DNA of 64,000 nt from Psettodes erumei (taxonomy: Eukaryota; Chordata; Actinopteri; Pleuronectiformes; Psettodidae), in assembly GCA_016785225.1 (NCBI GenBank), contig JAFBJZ010000952.1, forward strand, positions 1 to 64,000, written 5' to 3'. The notes beneath the pieces were generated by a model. It made no database searches, was not told the origin of the DNA, and saw only the letters and a list, made by a program, of their open reading frames with translations. Shown here piece after piece: positions 25,277-38,042 of the stretch. Numbering within the stretch: position 1 is the stretch's first letter; every line of letters begins with the position of its first letter. Position numbers and translations under genes: made by a program.

Positions 25277-25750
25277 AATTTCCAGATGATGTCCTGCCCA
25301 GCCCATCCAACCTCTTCAGCTGGGGCCTGGCAGACACTCCAGCATGCCCACTGTGCCAGAGGAGAGGATCCCTGGAGCACATCCTCAGCTGCTGGCCAAA
25401 AGCACCCTGTGAGAGGGGCGCTATCGCTAGTGCCATGACCGGGTGCTAAGGGTAATAGCACAGGAATCAATGACAACAGGCAGCAGAAACCAGCAAAGAC
25501 ATCTATTGCTTTTTTCCAGGCCGGAGAGTAGCCAAAACGCCACCCAAACCAGCCAGGGGGCCTTTTGGCAACAGCGCAGGACTGGCAGCTGAAAGTGGAC
25601 CTTGGGAAACAGCTCAAATTCCCAGACAGTGTCCACGCAGCGTCCACGCTTAGGCCAGACGGGAGAGGAGTTAACCGTTCAGTGGGAGGACTGTGTGGAG
25701 GAGGAAGAGGGCCAAGTATGAGGAGCTGAGCAGTATGTGCCCAAGCAATA
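25277..25750 (+). pseudogene. Retroelement ORF 3'-end relic with zinc knuckle
   Basis: The forward strand encodes a short stretch reading PDDVLPSPSNLFSWGLADTP, followed by CPLC and then EHILSC. This is the CCHC-type zinc-binding tail found downstream of reverse transcriptase in retroelement polyproteins of fish. Downstream, in another frame, DWQLKVDLGKQLKFP and LRPDGRG continue the same family pattern, and KYEEL follows near 25716. A frame change after about 25410 and several stops show it is dead. The 133-codon antisense frame here is a shadow. Which retroelement family it belongs to is uncertain. Confidence 0.6.
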
Positions 25751-26479
25751 GGTGGATGAACCTGTGTGACCCAATATCAATCAATGATATCAATTAAATC
25801 AATCTAATGAAACGCATAACTGCGTCAGTTGTTTAAAAACTAAATTAATGTTCGAGTAACTTAATTAAATTGAGTTGAGAACTCAAGTTTCCTCTATCTT
25901 GAGCTCAGGTCCCCTCCCCTACCAAGTGAACATGTCTGGACAAATTCAGACAATCAAGACTGTGTGTTAAAGCACCTGTAACTGAACAAATACAGTGTCA
26001 AGGACACTCTCAGGACGAGCAACATTTCATTAAAGAAACTCGACTTCTGAACAGATATCGAAGGGTACAAACAACAAATAAAACATGCGTGACCTGCTGA
26101 AACTCATTTCATGTAAAATATTATTTCTGAAGGGTTAATGAAACAATATTCTTTGGTGTTTTGTATTTTTATGAAATATATTACCATGACATTGTTATCA
26201 TATCATATCATAATACTATGACCTTTTTCTCCCCCACAAATCATGGCATTGGAACCCTGCCGAAACAGCTGGGTTCCAATATAGTGTTGTTTTTTTACCA
26301 ATTAGCATTTTTACTATGAAGTAAATATAAAACATTAATCTTTGATGTTTACTTTTTTGATACTTTCTTTTTATTGTTTTTCCTTGGCAATGTATAAACA
26401 TTATACATAGGGGAAAAAGGGTATAAACAAAAAAACCCCAAACATCAGAAAAGGAACATGCTGGATTGCCATGCCTCTA

Positions 26480-27240
26480 TAGTTTGTTCCTGCTTTATTA
26501 TCAGTGTGATAGTCCTTATCCTGTCATTGACATGCATACAGTCCATTTCTCCCACTTTTTGCGACATTGTTCTTCTTGAGTCCTTATCTTATGAGTCAAT
26601 TGTTCCATAATATGTATTTCATTCACAATTTTCAGCCAATCATCTTGTGTTGGTAGATCAGACTTATACCACTTTCTCATAATTGCTTTCTTACAAGCTA
26701 CTAACAAAATTTTCTATAAATACCTGTCCTCTTCTAACACAACATTCCCTGTCATGATGCCAAAATACAACAATGTACATGACTTAAATACACTGTGGGA
26801 CCGGGCACTGCCGCGTCCTTTCGTCCAGAAACTTTATTCCAGGGGAAGGAAGTTAGTCAAACAGTACTATATAATAAATAAGAACACTTAGTTTCATAAT
26901 AATCCGACAACACCATAGCCCAAAATTCTGACAATAACTATGTGAACATCTTCCCAAAATTTCATGATTTTAGGACAAAGCCAAAAAACATGAGAGTGGT
27001 CCACATATCTCCACATCTTCTCCAACATAGCTGTGGTACTGAAGTGTGTTTGTTCCTAATTTTGGGTGTCACAAAGAATCTAATTAAGTTCTTCCAACAA
27101 TATATTCTCCAAGCAGGTGATGATGTAGTTGACTGCTGTGTTCTCCAAATATGCAACCATTCATCTTCAGAAATATTCACACCCAGCTCTCTCTCCAACC
27201 TCTTGCCTCCATTAGAGGCCCATATATTGTAGAGATTAAT
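26480..27240 (-). pseudogene. L1-clade LINE ORF2 C-terminal relic
   Basis: On the reverse strand 27198-26962 encodes SEDEWLHIWRTQQSTTSS, then WKNLIRFFVTPK and a CWRRCGDMWTTL motif. Further on, 26707-26516 encodes ACKKAIMRKWYKSDLPTQDDW. These are the end of reverse transcriptase and the C-terminal region of teleost L1-type ORF2 proteins, in the right order and orientation. The two pieces are in different frames and the 5' part is absent, so this is a dead, 5'-truncated copy. It could extend to about 26220 as 3' UTR. Confidence 0.65.
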
Positions 27241-27542
27241 CTAAATTTCTTTGAAATGTAGGTTTCAATTATGGTTCTAATTATTGCTTTTGTCTATCCT
27301 GATTTACACTGTGTTTTATTTCTTTTTTTGAAAAAGTCCCTTATCTGCAAACATCTGAAATGTCTTGTCTCTGTCTTGATTACTTAAGTCATATTTTTGT
27401 TTAATCTCCTGGAAGCTGATGAAATTCCCATTTTTAACTGCTGTACAATCCATTGTTTAAACCTCTGATCAAGAGAAGCAGGTGTAAATGATGTTTCCTT
27501 TTTATGGCATTATACTATATGAATATATTGAAACTCCTGTTG

Positions 27543-27612
27543 AACTGATAGCTTAGTGGTTAGCGCACACACGCCCTTCATGTAGTGCAGTGTGGGTTCA
27601 ACTCTCATAAAA
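27543..27612 (+). repeat. tRNA-like SINE head or tRNA pseudogene
   Basis: The order of internal RNA polymerase III elements is present: an A-box-like TAGCTTAGTGG at 27549-27559 and a B-box-like GGTTCAACTC at 27595-27604, about 35 bases apart. The segment is about 70 bases long, as expected for a tRNA body. The acceptor stem does not pair well and the B box departs from GGTTCGANTCC, so it is more likely the head of a tRNA-derived SINE, or a decayed tRNA, than a working gene. Confidence 0.4.
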
Positions 27613-28095
27613 GTACTGGATGTCACAACTCTGGATAATTAAAGTCCCTTTTGTGATATTGTTATGCCCTAACATAAAGTACTAGTACATCTATCATGAT
27701 GTTTTTGCCCCTCCTGTACTCTGACAGTTTGATTCATTGCTGTACTTCTACCTTTTTCGAGGTATTTGATGCCTCACGGAACTATAAATGCATTACAGTT
27801 TACGGTGTGCGTACATCCAGCTGAGTCTCTGAAGTTCACTGAATAATGCAGAACAGAGAGAGGTCAGTAAACCAAAGCTGTATACACAATATAAATGTGA
27901 AACTTCCCGTGTAAGTTCAACTGTTGACCACAGAACAAATATTTCTCACTTTGATCTCCTTATGCAACACCACTATATCTGGCTTAGTTTCCAAATTTTC
28001 ACAAACGTAAACTATTTTCCTATTAACCAAGTACATTGTTAATCAATCTCAGACGCACGGATTCTATCGATTATTCGGCGTTGGGTTTACTCATG

Positions 28096-28127
28096 TGCGC
28101 ATGCGCGAGACTCGGTCTTCCTTTCTG
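28096..28127 (+). promoter_or_regulatory. RPL22 promoter elements: NRF1-like palindrome and TOP tract
   Basis: A perfect GCGCATGCGC palindrome (28097-28106), matching the NRF1 consensus, is followed within about 10 bases by the pyrimidine tract CTTCCTTTCTG (28117-28127). Ribosomal protein mRNAs usually start at a C inside such a 5' terminal oligopyrimidine tract, which couples translation to mTOR. The ATG follows at 28142, giving a very short 5' UTR, as is usual for this gene class. The start site itself is inferred. Confidence 0.55.
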
Positions 28128-28141
28128 TTAGCTTCTCCGCC

Positions 28142-29925
28142 ATGGCGCCTATCGTAAGTAACATGGAGCGTTACAAATCCACCAAAATGACGGCTTTAAC
28201 CTGTATGAAAGCGAGAGAGAGCGGGCTGGGTGACCGTCACTTTGGTTTTGACAGCCGCGGTGAAAAGTGCGAAGTTGAGCTTGGGCTTTAAAGCGTGTTT
28301 AGGAGCACAAAGGGAGACGAGTTTTTCTTTGGCCTGCCGTTAGCGGAGCAGGCTAGACGCTCACCACGTTGTGAAGGCAGCCTGCGTGACAGCGGCTGCT
28401 GCTCCGTCGCTCTGCGCTCTCGGCAACAAACTTTTGGAGATAAAACGGGATTGTTGTTCTGTTTAGCCTCGGCGTGCGTTCATTGGTTTACACTGACAAC
28501 ACTAAAGGAGAGTAAAGGGACAGAGTGAACGTCGCGCTGCCCGTTTGGTAATCGGCAGTATGCTGTGAATGTGCATGGGCATAGGCGCCGTCCCGTTTTA
28601 GCTGACCCTTCTGTGTCCTGTTAGCAGAAGAAGCAGAGCACCGGTAAAGGGGGGAAGAAGAAGAAGCAGGTCCTGAAGTTCACACTGGACTGCACCCATC
28701 CTGTTGAAGATGGCATCATGGACGCTGCCAACTTCGTAAGTCCCCCGCTTGTCCGGCGGCCAGTCGCCTCTGTTTCACTGGGTTCAGCCAACAGTCGGTG
28801 CAGACGGTCTCTTCCGTGCTGTTTTCCAGGAGCAGTTCCTTCAGGAGCGCATCAAGGTGAACGGGAAAGCCGGGAACCTGGGTGGTGGTGTGGTCTCCAT
28901 CGAGAGGAGCAAGAGCAAGATCACAGTGTCTTCTGAGGTGCCCTTCTCCAAAAGGTGAGGAACAGTCCCACTTTGTCCCCCGTTTACACAGAGTAATGCC
29001 CAGTGAATGTCCCAGACACGCTGCGGGACACTGGTCAGTCCACGTTGGCCTGCGCTTTCACACAAGGGGATTCCCACCCGGTCTCCCTCTGTTATCCAGT
29101 CTGGATCAGGATCCCACACGTTAATGCAGGTGTAAATACAGCAGAACACAGAATGCACCCAGATCAACCAACAGGATCTGACAGTTGTACAACCTGTACA
29201 AAATAGAAATGGAATCACTGTCTGTGACTAACAACCAACAAACTGTACCTCATGAGAACAGGTGGAGGCAGTGATGGACCAAGTTTAACCTCTCTGAACA
29301 GGAAGTCCCACAATTACTCACATCCTGTTTCGTTGAATAAAATCCAGACCAGTCAAGTTAATTTATTTAATTAACAGTCTCCTGGTAGTATACCATCTCT
29401 GTGGTTACCATGACAGCGTTTGTGATTTAACCTCCATTATTTAACATGAAAATTCCAGTGGACTAAAGTCATCTGCCCCTACCCCCCCAAACTACATCAC
29501 TTCATAACATGAATCTCCTGGATGAGAGCTGTCACAGATCGTGTTGTGCAGAATGACTTTTATGGCATTACGTCCTGGTGGTACAGTCAGCTGCTACTCG
29601 CTGATGTGGTAGAAATAATGTCAGATTTGGGCGTGAACCCCCATGAATATTTTAGCAGCTGAGATGAGTGTGCTGCTACAAACCTACGTCCTACAAACCA
29701 TTTAGCATTCCTTATCTAATTGTAAGTTCAGGTCCGGTGCTGCTGGAGGATGAGGAACTGACAGCGTTGTCTCTTTGCAGGTACCTCAAGTATCTGACCA
29801 AGAAGTACCTGAAGAAGAACAACCTTCGTGACTGGCTGCGCGTCGTGGCCAACACCAAGGAAAGCTACGAGCTCCGTTACTTCCAGATCAACCAGGATGA
29901 GGAGGAGGAAGAGGATGAAGACTAA
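28142..29925 (+). CDS. rpl22: 60S ribosomal protein eL22
   Basis: This is a component of the large cytosolic ribosomal subunit that also binds structured RNAs outside the ribosome. Exons: 28142-28153, 28628-28735, 28830-28954 and 29781-29925. Phases are consistent and give 129 codons plus stop, about the length of the human protein (128). A lysine-rich N-terminal segment (GGKKKKQVL), which serves as nucleolar signal and RNA contact, is followed by [35 protein letters not shown], and [20 protein letters not shown]. The protein ends in an acidic DEEEEEDED tail. The first exon codes only for MAPI, as in vertebrate orthologues. An NRF1-like palindrome and a pyrimidine tract lie just upstream. It is convergent with RCC2. 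Confidence 0.98.
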
Positions 29926-29953
29926 AGTGACAACCCATGGTTTTGTACATTGA

Positions 29954-29959
29954 AATAAA
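29954..29959 (+). terminator. RPL22 polyadenylation signal AATAAA
   Basis: An AATAAA lies 29 bases past the RPL22 stop codon, giving the very short 3' UTR expected of a ribosomal protein gene. Confidence 0.85.
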
Positions 29960-30260
29960 TGTTGTTTACAGTACAGAAGCTCGTCTGCCGTGCTTTCTTT
30001 GAGGTTTTCTGTGGGCGTCTCGCAGAGAGATGTTACCTTTCTGTCACATGCCAGCTGTCGCTGTCACGCTGGTGACACATAGGTGGGGTGAGGAAGTTCA
30101 ATGTGTTGGTGCTGCTGTTGTGTAGAGATGGAGTTGAGTTGTAAGCTCCTTGTTTAGGATAGTCACGCAGCTGTGGTGGTCCTAAGGAGAGATCCAGTTT
30201 GGACCGTGCGATTCGGATTAAAGACGACGAAAGGAGATGAAGAAATAATTTACATGACAT

Positions 30261-30266
30261 TTTATT
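30261..30266 (-). terminator. Candidate RCC2 polyadenylation signal
   Basis: Read on the reverse strand this is AATAAA, about 0.9 kb beyond the RCC2 stop. It leaves about 300 bp between the RPL22 and RCC2 polyadenylation signals. Other hexamer variants may be used instead. Confidence 0.45.
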
Positions 30267-31176
30267 TAACCATTTCAATGAAAAACAATGTAGCCCAGGT
30301 AAATTTCACTATAAAAAGAATGCAGTACAGACATGAAAAAAAAAACACCTCTGCTGTTTTTAAAACAACAACGTGCCTTCTGTTCTTGCACGCCTTCACA
30401 CATCGAACCATGTCCTGTCTGAGGATTGGAATGGCTAACATCACTCAATGGGTGAAGACAGGAAAGCCAGCTGACACTGAGGTGTGCATCCGTGATGCAA
30501 ACACTGAAGAAGACAACAAAAGGAATGTAACATCGAGTGGAGTGCACTAACTCAGAACATTGTTCCTGATTGTAATCTGTGGCAGCTGCACGCACACCTG
30601 CTCATTACTATTCAACACAAACAAGACTTCCATATCCTGAACATACACGTAGAAAAAGGCACAGGTATGGAGTGTTTTTGAAAACCTTTGAAAAGCCCTC
30701 AGTGGGAAAAGACTGAGGGATCTGCTGTAGCACCCGTAAATGTGACAATTCATTTCATCATTTCAAATACTGCGACAAAGAAAAAGGACAAAACAGAGAC
30801 ATGAAGACATCAATTTGTGGGTGGATTACAAAATGGGGAAAAAATGGGTTTTGGGAAGCACGACGCTGCTGGGTGTGAAGTGCTCGGAGCAAACTGCTGC
30901 GGGTTCACTCCAGATGGGAAGTGAGGATATCGTAACCGTTCGTTGTGAGGAGCTGAGTCGAGCTCCGGTCCCGTTTTCTCTGATTTCAGTGTCCAAATTG
31001 GTTCAGAACCAGTTTGCTGGTACTTGAGATGTGTGGATATCTTTCAGACTTTTGAGCCCCTCCCCCCCCTGAACTCAACCATCCCACTAGCGGCCCAACA
31101 AGCCAGGTGTTCCTGCTGAGCATCGCCGGTCTCTGCTCCAGTGAAAAGGGTTGAGGTGTTGCTGTTGCGGGCCCGA

Positions 31177-32416
31177 TCAGATTGTTCGGGGGTTGTATTC
31201 GGGCAGCTTTTTCAGTTTCTCCTGCTCCTGCTGGGTGTCCTGTCTGGCGATGACCAGGGAGTGAGAGTAGCCCATCACCACCTGCAGAAACAACATGTTA
31301 CACATTTTTTACTCCTGCGCCACAACCCTGCAAATCGACTGACATTCCCATGGGCCTGCGCTGCACGCTGCGTGCATGCTTACATGCTAACATAAGAAGG
31401 TTCTTATCGCTGCACCTGCTAAACATCAGCATGTTAGCATGTAGCTCAGTGTTCAGATGTTGTATTGATGGTTCCCTCATTAGGAGCTGCTCATTTACCT
31501 GCTCAATGTAGACACCATCCAAGGTCTTGACCTCCTGGGCAGTGGTGGAGGACTTAGGTTTGTTGTCTCCATATCCCTAAAGGACAAAGGACAAGAATCT
31601 CATCAGTATTCAGTGCTCTGTCATACCAAACCATCTTGAACGTACTATCCAGACATGACGAAAGGTTTCGGCCTCGAGTCTCACCAGCTCTCCGAATGTA
31701 GGCGAGGGGCCCCAGCTGATCGTGCTCTCATCGGCAGCGATGATGATGCTGCTCTTCCTGCGAAACGCAAAACGCACAGACACATCACCGCGAGCTCTCA
31801 CTAACGTCTCCCTTTGGACTTACTACGTCACCTGGTGCCCAGAGTGCAGGGTCTGTGTCTAACAACACATCCCACAATGTGTGTGTCAAATGTAACGCCT
31901 CATTATGCTCAACTCAAGCTGCTCACTGGCCTCACTGATCTACTTCACACTCCAGCAGTATCTTTTGAGACAGACACCAAAACGTCCACGCAGAAAGAAG
32001 ACGGCGCGTCGAGCTCTCACCCGCACGCCAGGCTACGGATCTTCCAGCCGCACAGATCCTGCACAGCTTTAGGATACATGGTCGACTCTCTGGAAGTGTT
32101 CGTCACCCCCCAGAAGTACAGCCCTCCTGTAAATACAACACTGGTTGGTATTCAGCGTGGACAGTTGCGGCAGACATGAGCGACAACAGAAGTGAGCCGG
32201 AGCCTTGCGTCGGCATGACGTGCTTCCTGCGCACCCATCTCGCTGACGGCGAACGAACACTGGTAGCCTGTGTAGATCTGACTGGCTCCGCGTCCGGGGA
32301 AGTCAAACAGCTTGACCAGGCGGGGGACCATCTCGTCCTTCTGCTCCGTGTGGCCCAGACGCCCGTAACCGCCGAAGCCCCAGCTGAACACGCGCTTCTG
32401 AGAGTCCAGCACCAGC

Positions 32417-32449
<33 letters not shown>

Positions 32450-35400
32450 GCTTGTTAGAAGCAGCAGCGGTTCTGGAGAAACAACCGTTTGATGTGACTA
32501 TGTTGTGATGAGACTAATGAGTGCGTTCTCTCACTGTGTGGTTACCCCCACAGGCCACATCTCGGACCACCACGTTGGGCACGGGCATGACCTGGCCGTC
32601 CTTGGACTTCTCGATGAAGATGGCGACGCGGCGAGGAATGAGCTCGCAGTCGAACTCGATGCGCTGGGCCCGAGCGATGAACTTTCCGTCACTGTTGTGA
32701 CCTGCAATGACACGGGGGTCAGTCAAATAATCCAGAATAAGACAACCGCAGCGTCGGCGTGACGGTTGATGATGCTTTTAACAGAAACATTTCAGGCCAC
32801 GGAAAACTGTTTCATGTGGCTTTAGCTTTGTAGCTAACTTAGTGTTCACTGAGAGCAAGCATCTAAAGTCAGCTGTTCTCATGTCTGCAGATCAGTGATC
32901 AGAATATAATCACTGCTGTAATGGTGTCAATAAAATAACTATGTCTATTATTAGAAAAAACTGAGTAGAGCAGAGCCCTCCACCAAGGAGTCTGATTAAA
33001 GGCTGATTAATAATGTTAACTATCAAAGAAATCACATCAGACATCAGATGACTGCATACTGTGTAAAAACTTAGTTAGCCAGTGATTAATGTTTGACTCA
33101 TTCACAGCTACATGTATGTGACAACACTTCAGAAGTACACGATGGCTCTGAAGCTCAAGCCCAGGATCATCAGCCTGCACACTGCAGTGATTCACTGGAG
33201 TCCAATGAACAGAGCTCTGTACTCTACTCCACATTCAGTGTACTCTACTTTTCTATTGAGTCACATTAGATGTTGCAGTCATTGTTGTGGGAGCACTAGT
33301 TTCTGAATGACCTCACGCATCTGACGATGAGCTGTGGTCGGCTTCGCACCCTGGCCTCCGTCAGCCGCGTATGAGCAGCGCCGCCCCCGGCGCGCTCCCG
33401 TTTCGCTGACTGATCGCTACGGTGACACATTCAAAACAACGCGCGCGCCGGCATGTCGCGAGCGTACCCAGCTGTCCATACTCCGGGCAGCCGAAGGAGT
33501 ACAGGTTTCCTTTGCAGTCCACCACCATGCTGAATTCAGCACCACAGGCCACCTTCACCAGGGGCTGGCCGTTGTAGGAAATCTGGAGGGAGACAGAAGG
33601 TTCACTGAGGAAGGCTCGGAAAGGTCAGCGAGGTATTGCTACATGTAAAACAGTGAGCAACAAAACACCTCTCCTTTGTCTTGCAAAAGCTAATTATTAA
33701 ATCTTGAACTTCAGGATTACACACAACACATGGCTGAGTTCCATCAGTTTTGTTCTGTCAACAGGTGAAAAGTCTGTTTCTCAAACGCTGCTCGCGTGCT
33801 TGGTGCGGCGGGGGTGGCTTACTGGTGCTGGGCTGAGGACTGCATCGGTCTGGTTGCCTTGGCCAAGCTGGCCCAGCTTGTTCTCACCAAAAGAGTAGGC
33901 GATGCCATCCTCTGAGGAGAGAGAACCACGGCGGCGTTCAACATCACATCCTGTCCACCGCTCTTTACGCTAGATTGAAAACTGCCGAGCCGTGACAACT
34001 GGTCTCACGCTGATACTGACTTTGTGCGGGTGCTAAGAAATCACAGACATCAGCTGCTGGGATGTAAACAAACAGGCGGCGGCTTGCTCACCTGTGAGCG
34101 CCAGGGTGTGATTGCGTCCACAGGCTGCGGCAACAATCACATGATCTGCCAGGGCCTCAATCAGCTTGGGAGCCTCCAGTCGTTTGGTGTCGCCGTGGCC
34201 TAGCTGACCTTTGTCATTACGACCTGAAGAAACCGGAAAGAGAGCTCAGCAAAGGGTATCGCCTTCCGCCCTGAATGTGAGCTAAGCCACGCCTTTGGGG
34301 GTGTGGCTTAAACACTGCCTCTACTGCGAGAACCCCTCGCACCGATAATCGGCAGGCTACATACCCCAGCTCCACAGCTTGCCCTCGGTGGTCATGAGGA
34401 GACTGTGAGCGGCGCAGGGGCCGGACACCACGCAGCTGACCTGGACCTCGTTCAGACAACCGTAGCGGTGTGGACCCCACAGGTTCTGGCCCAGGTTGCG
34501 GAAAGCAGCTGGAAACACAAGAGAAGTTTCATACAGGCCGCGTGTCGACACCCCAGCCCACCCTGTTCCCTGAGCGCTGTCTGGAAGGACAGAACAGCAG
34601 ACACCTTGCTGTATAATGCATCGTTAAGAGCCCTCTTATGAGAGTCCACGTGAACAATATGGTTCAGAGCTACAGTACAGATACCATCACAATATTAGTG
34701 TAATAATCCATGTTCATGTAAAAGTTTGGGCACCCCTGGTCAAAATGTCTGTTACAGGGAATAGGTGAGTAGAAGCAGGATGAGTGTGGCAGCTGTTTCC
34801 TGAGTGGAGGACCAAGAAAACTTTCAGAGACGAGGATTGTTAGAAAAGCTGCAGCTAATACACCGACTCTACATTAGAACCTCAGCACAACTCCACCTCG
34901 TGTGACCTCAACTATCATTAAATCTGAAGGTGTTCAGTCCGACAACCGTAACAAAGCACAAACCATTTGGATGGTGAGTGGGGGAGATTCTGAAAAGCGC
35001 CACTAGCTGGTGCAGTTGTGACATTCTGCAGGAGCAGATCACTGAAACCTACATCATCTCAAATCAAGGACTACTTTTTTTTATTCTAATGCATAAACCA
35101 GAAGGTAAACTCTGCCTCGCATTTAAGCTCATGGTGTTCAAGAAGAGAGAGTGATCAGAGAGATTGTGACACGATTGAAAGAACTAATCTTCTGCCTCCT
35201 TTTTAAATATGTAGGGGTGAGGGGTTTCCCTTTGATATCTCTCTGATAGACTTTTTTTTTTAGCCTCATTATCATCATCCCCTCTTTACCCCTCATATAG
35301 AAAGACTCCACCTCAAGCTATAGGGCAGCTCTCAGCCAGTCTAAACTCTGGCCAGTGCGTATCTAAAGTCCTATATCTCCCACACCAATCTTTCTGCATC

Positions 35401-37660
35401 AATGTAAACCATCTCCAATGGAAGCTGGGACCTGAATGTGCTGAAGCTCAGAGCCTGAAGAGCAGAGAAGTGCGAAAGTGTCCACATACTTGCCACAAAA
35501 GAGTTATGTGAATGTGTGTGTGGTGCTCGGGCAGGCACAGCATCTCGCCTGTCTAGAGATGGTCTTTGTCTACGCAGCTGCTCGTGCCGACACCCCCACC
35601 CCCATTCAGTCTCAACAAAGCTGATTTATCACTGTGTACCAGGAGTGAGACGAGGATGGAACAGGGCAATGCACAGCCTGCCCCGGGGGGGCAGCACAGA
35701 ACATGCATACATATGAATAGCCATTACTGTCACAATCAATTAATGGGATCTGACCGGTTCGAGCATATGCTGCCTGCGCATCCCAAACAAAGACACATGT
35801 AGCTGAACGTAAACCTAAAGTGTGGACATCAGATTTGTTCTGCTTACTGTATGTGCTGCAACCATTTCTTGACAAGAAAACAACTAGAAAGCCCCAGTTC
35901 TGGATCAATGTGCGGTCTGGCCAGCCAGGATCTGAAGCATGACTCTGCTGCTCAGGAGTTTAAGCCTAAACTTAAATTGATGTTGTATGCTCCCTAACCA
36001 TACAGCTATCAGTCCGCCCCACTTATTTCAAATCTTTCTGGAGATATGACTCAAACTGAGAATGAGAATATGAGAATCCAAAAATTTCCTGGATCCAGAT
36101 ACTGATCTGGATCATTCCCAAAACTGAATGGTCTCTGCATTAGACCAAGAGCCACCTCTGGTAAAAGAAATTCAGTGAAAATCTTAATCTTAACACGTAA
36201 TCCTGCTAAGAAACAAGCAGGCCAAACCCAAACACACAACAGTTTATCCACCTGACCATCCTGCGGGTGCCAGAATGATAACAAACCTGGCAACTTCACT
36301 GGGCCGAACAAGGCTCCGGGAAGCTGCACATTTACTGCACCAACCGTGGTTTGTCATGAAACAGTGGCAGCATGTGACTCCCCTCAAACAAGGCTGTTGA
36401 CCCATAAGTTGACGGGTGAGAGATGATGGCTGCACTCACTCGAGTCAGGTTTCACAATGTTAAGCACAAAATAGGCTTGGTTTCCATGGTTACTCCATGC
36501 CAATGCCTGCTGACGTCTTCTCTACAAATGACACGTATAGTAGTATGTGTACATAGTTGCTATTAATTGCTGTTATTGTCAAAACATTTACATAGTTATG
36601 GCAGTAAGGAAATAAAAACATCACATGGACACATCAGCATACAGAAAGGGGAAGTGTTCAGCCACAGCGATCTGCCTGACTCTAGATGCAACCCAGCTCT
36701 TTGCCTGAAACATATTGTACCTTGTTGTTTGGGCACCTCCTTTCTTCCAATCAAATCCCAGTTGGTTGCACCAAAAATGAGCAGATGACCTTTGACCTTT
36801 GGGCACTCAAGTTTCTGTAGAAAGGTAAACAATAGATAGATGAATAAATAAATAAAAGCTCATACATATAACTGGCTGAACTCAAAATGCTAATTATTTA
36901 GATAACTACAGCTTCATTCTGGGTGTTGATTAGAGGAACATTCTGACTTTTGTCATCTTAACCACCTAGTTTGAAGACCTGCCAATCGTTTTTTCCAATT
37001 CCTGATGAACAAAAGGTGTTTAAGCACTACGTCACAAGTAAGTATCCCTGTGTACACTGTGGACCTGAGGAAGCTGCTGAACAGAGCAACTCCACCTGGA
37101 GAGATGACTCCCTTTCAGCAGAAAACAGATAAAAGATGTTGCATGCCAAGTGTCAGAATGTCCTAAATTATAGGGGAACAGATAAATACATGTGCAGATA
37201 AAAACTGGCTGGCTGGCTGGCTGGCAGTAATTGCTATGAGGTAATCATTTGTATATCCTGAATAATCACTCCGTCACAATCATGAGATACTGAATTTAAT
37301 CTTTGTCATATTTTCCTGGAGGGCATGGTCGTATGCAGGGTGGTCAACAATAAAATCAAAAACATGCCAAGCAATTAAATGGTCTAAACTACAAGTATAA
37401 GATTTCTGACAGTTTCCTGTAAATGGCCAGTTTGTCTTCAGACGGTGCATCAAACCCACTATTTTCTCCTTGATGTCGTCTGCCACAGTCACAGGCTGGA
37501 GTCCAGACTTGGCGGCGGGCCTGCCAGGTTTCTTGTTGTTCTCCTGCTCGAAGTCAAACTCATCGTCGCTGCTGAAATCTCTCTCTTTCCTCTTCCCGCT
37601 GGCCCTCTTCTTCTTCACCCCACCGTTCCCTGAGATGTCTGTCACCTTCTTACGTGGCAT
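31177..37660 (-). CDS. rcc2: Regulator of chromosome condensation 2 (RCC1-repeat protein TD-60)
   Basis: RCC2/TD-60 is an RCC1-like beta-propeller protein of the chromosomal passenger system. It acts at centromeres and the midzone and also binds Rac1. Exons in transcript order: 37660-37460, 36814-36721, 34508-34365, 34223-34092, 33911-33823, 33582-33468, 32701-32535, 32415-32235, 32126-32021, 31757-31685, 31576-31499 and 31281-31177. All phases agree, giving 494 codons plus stop (human 522). A basic, low-complexity N-terminus (MPRKK, KRKERDF) precedes the repeats, which include FGATNWDLIGRK, NLWGPHRYGC, KLWSWG, GQLGHGD, FGCPEYGQLG, GFGGYGRLGH and STISWGPSPTFGEL. It ends LPEYNPRTI. An in-frame ATG three codons upstream (37669) could also start, but MPRKK matches the family. 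A splice acceptor just before the ATG (near 37683) suggests an upstream non-coding exon. Confidence 0.97.
34715..34940 (+). mobile_element. Tc1-like relic in an RCC2 intron
   Basis: AAAAGTTTGGGCACCCCTGG near 34721, followed by TCAAAATGTCTGTTAC, is the terminal repeat of a very widespread teleost Tc1-like family. Further in, CCAAGAAAACTTTCAGAGA near 34811 and GGATTGTTAGAAAAGC match the part of its transposase gene that encodes the second helix-turn-helix. The space between and the rest of the element are deleted. No open frame remains. Confidence 0.6.
36050..36190. repeat. Degenerate interspersed repeat in an RCC2 intron
   Basis: The phrase TTTCCTGGATCCAGATACTGATCTGGATCA, split across 36087-36115, resembles a repeat common in fish genomes that contains paired GGATC words. 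A second short stretch of the same type appears around 59485-59500. The family is unnamed here and the boundaries are approximate. Confidence 0.3.
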
Positions 37661-38042
37661 TTTTTCCAATCAGAAGCTGAGAAGGAGGCAGTGGTCGGTT
37701 TATGAAAAGTGTAACAATAAGGAGTATTTCAATCTGTAACTGTACCTGAACTAAGATAAAAATGAAGTGGTGTAGGGGCCCACAGCAAGGAAAAGTAATG
37801 AGACCAGGGCAAGTTGGAGACATTATACACAACATGACTAAAACATAATCAAGGACAGCTGCACAGGATCAATCATGTTTGAAGACCGGCAAAGAAAGGA
37901 ATCAGGCAAATAAACGCGTCAAAGAAAAAGCTCCACATGTAAAGAGCTAGTACTGTGATGAAAGTTACACGCCAACCAACAGCTATCACTTCCACACTCT
38001 TGTTTCCATTCCGTCTACTTAATCAAGTGAAGGGTTCAGACT

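Noticed and set aside
25246..25647. 133-codon reverse frame
   Set aside because: It is the antisense shadow of the retroelement zinc-knuckle relic read on the forward strand.
28955..29780. Intron-encoded snoRNA in RPL22 intron 3
   Set aside because: A C-box-like TGATGGA and a CTGA word occur but are only about 20 bases apart and lack a terminal stem, so a box C/D RNA is not supported.
32103..32447. Reverse frames with (VC)n starts over RCC2 exon 8
   Set aside because: The start is translation of a CA microsatellite. Only 32235-32415 is the true RCC2 exon.
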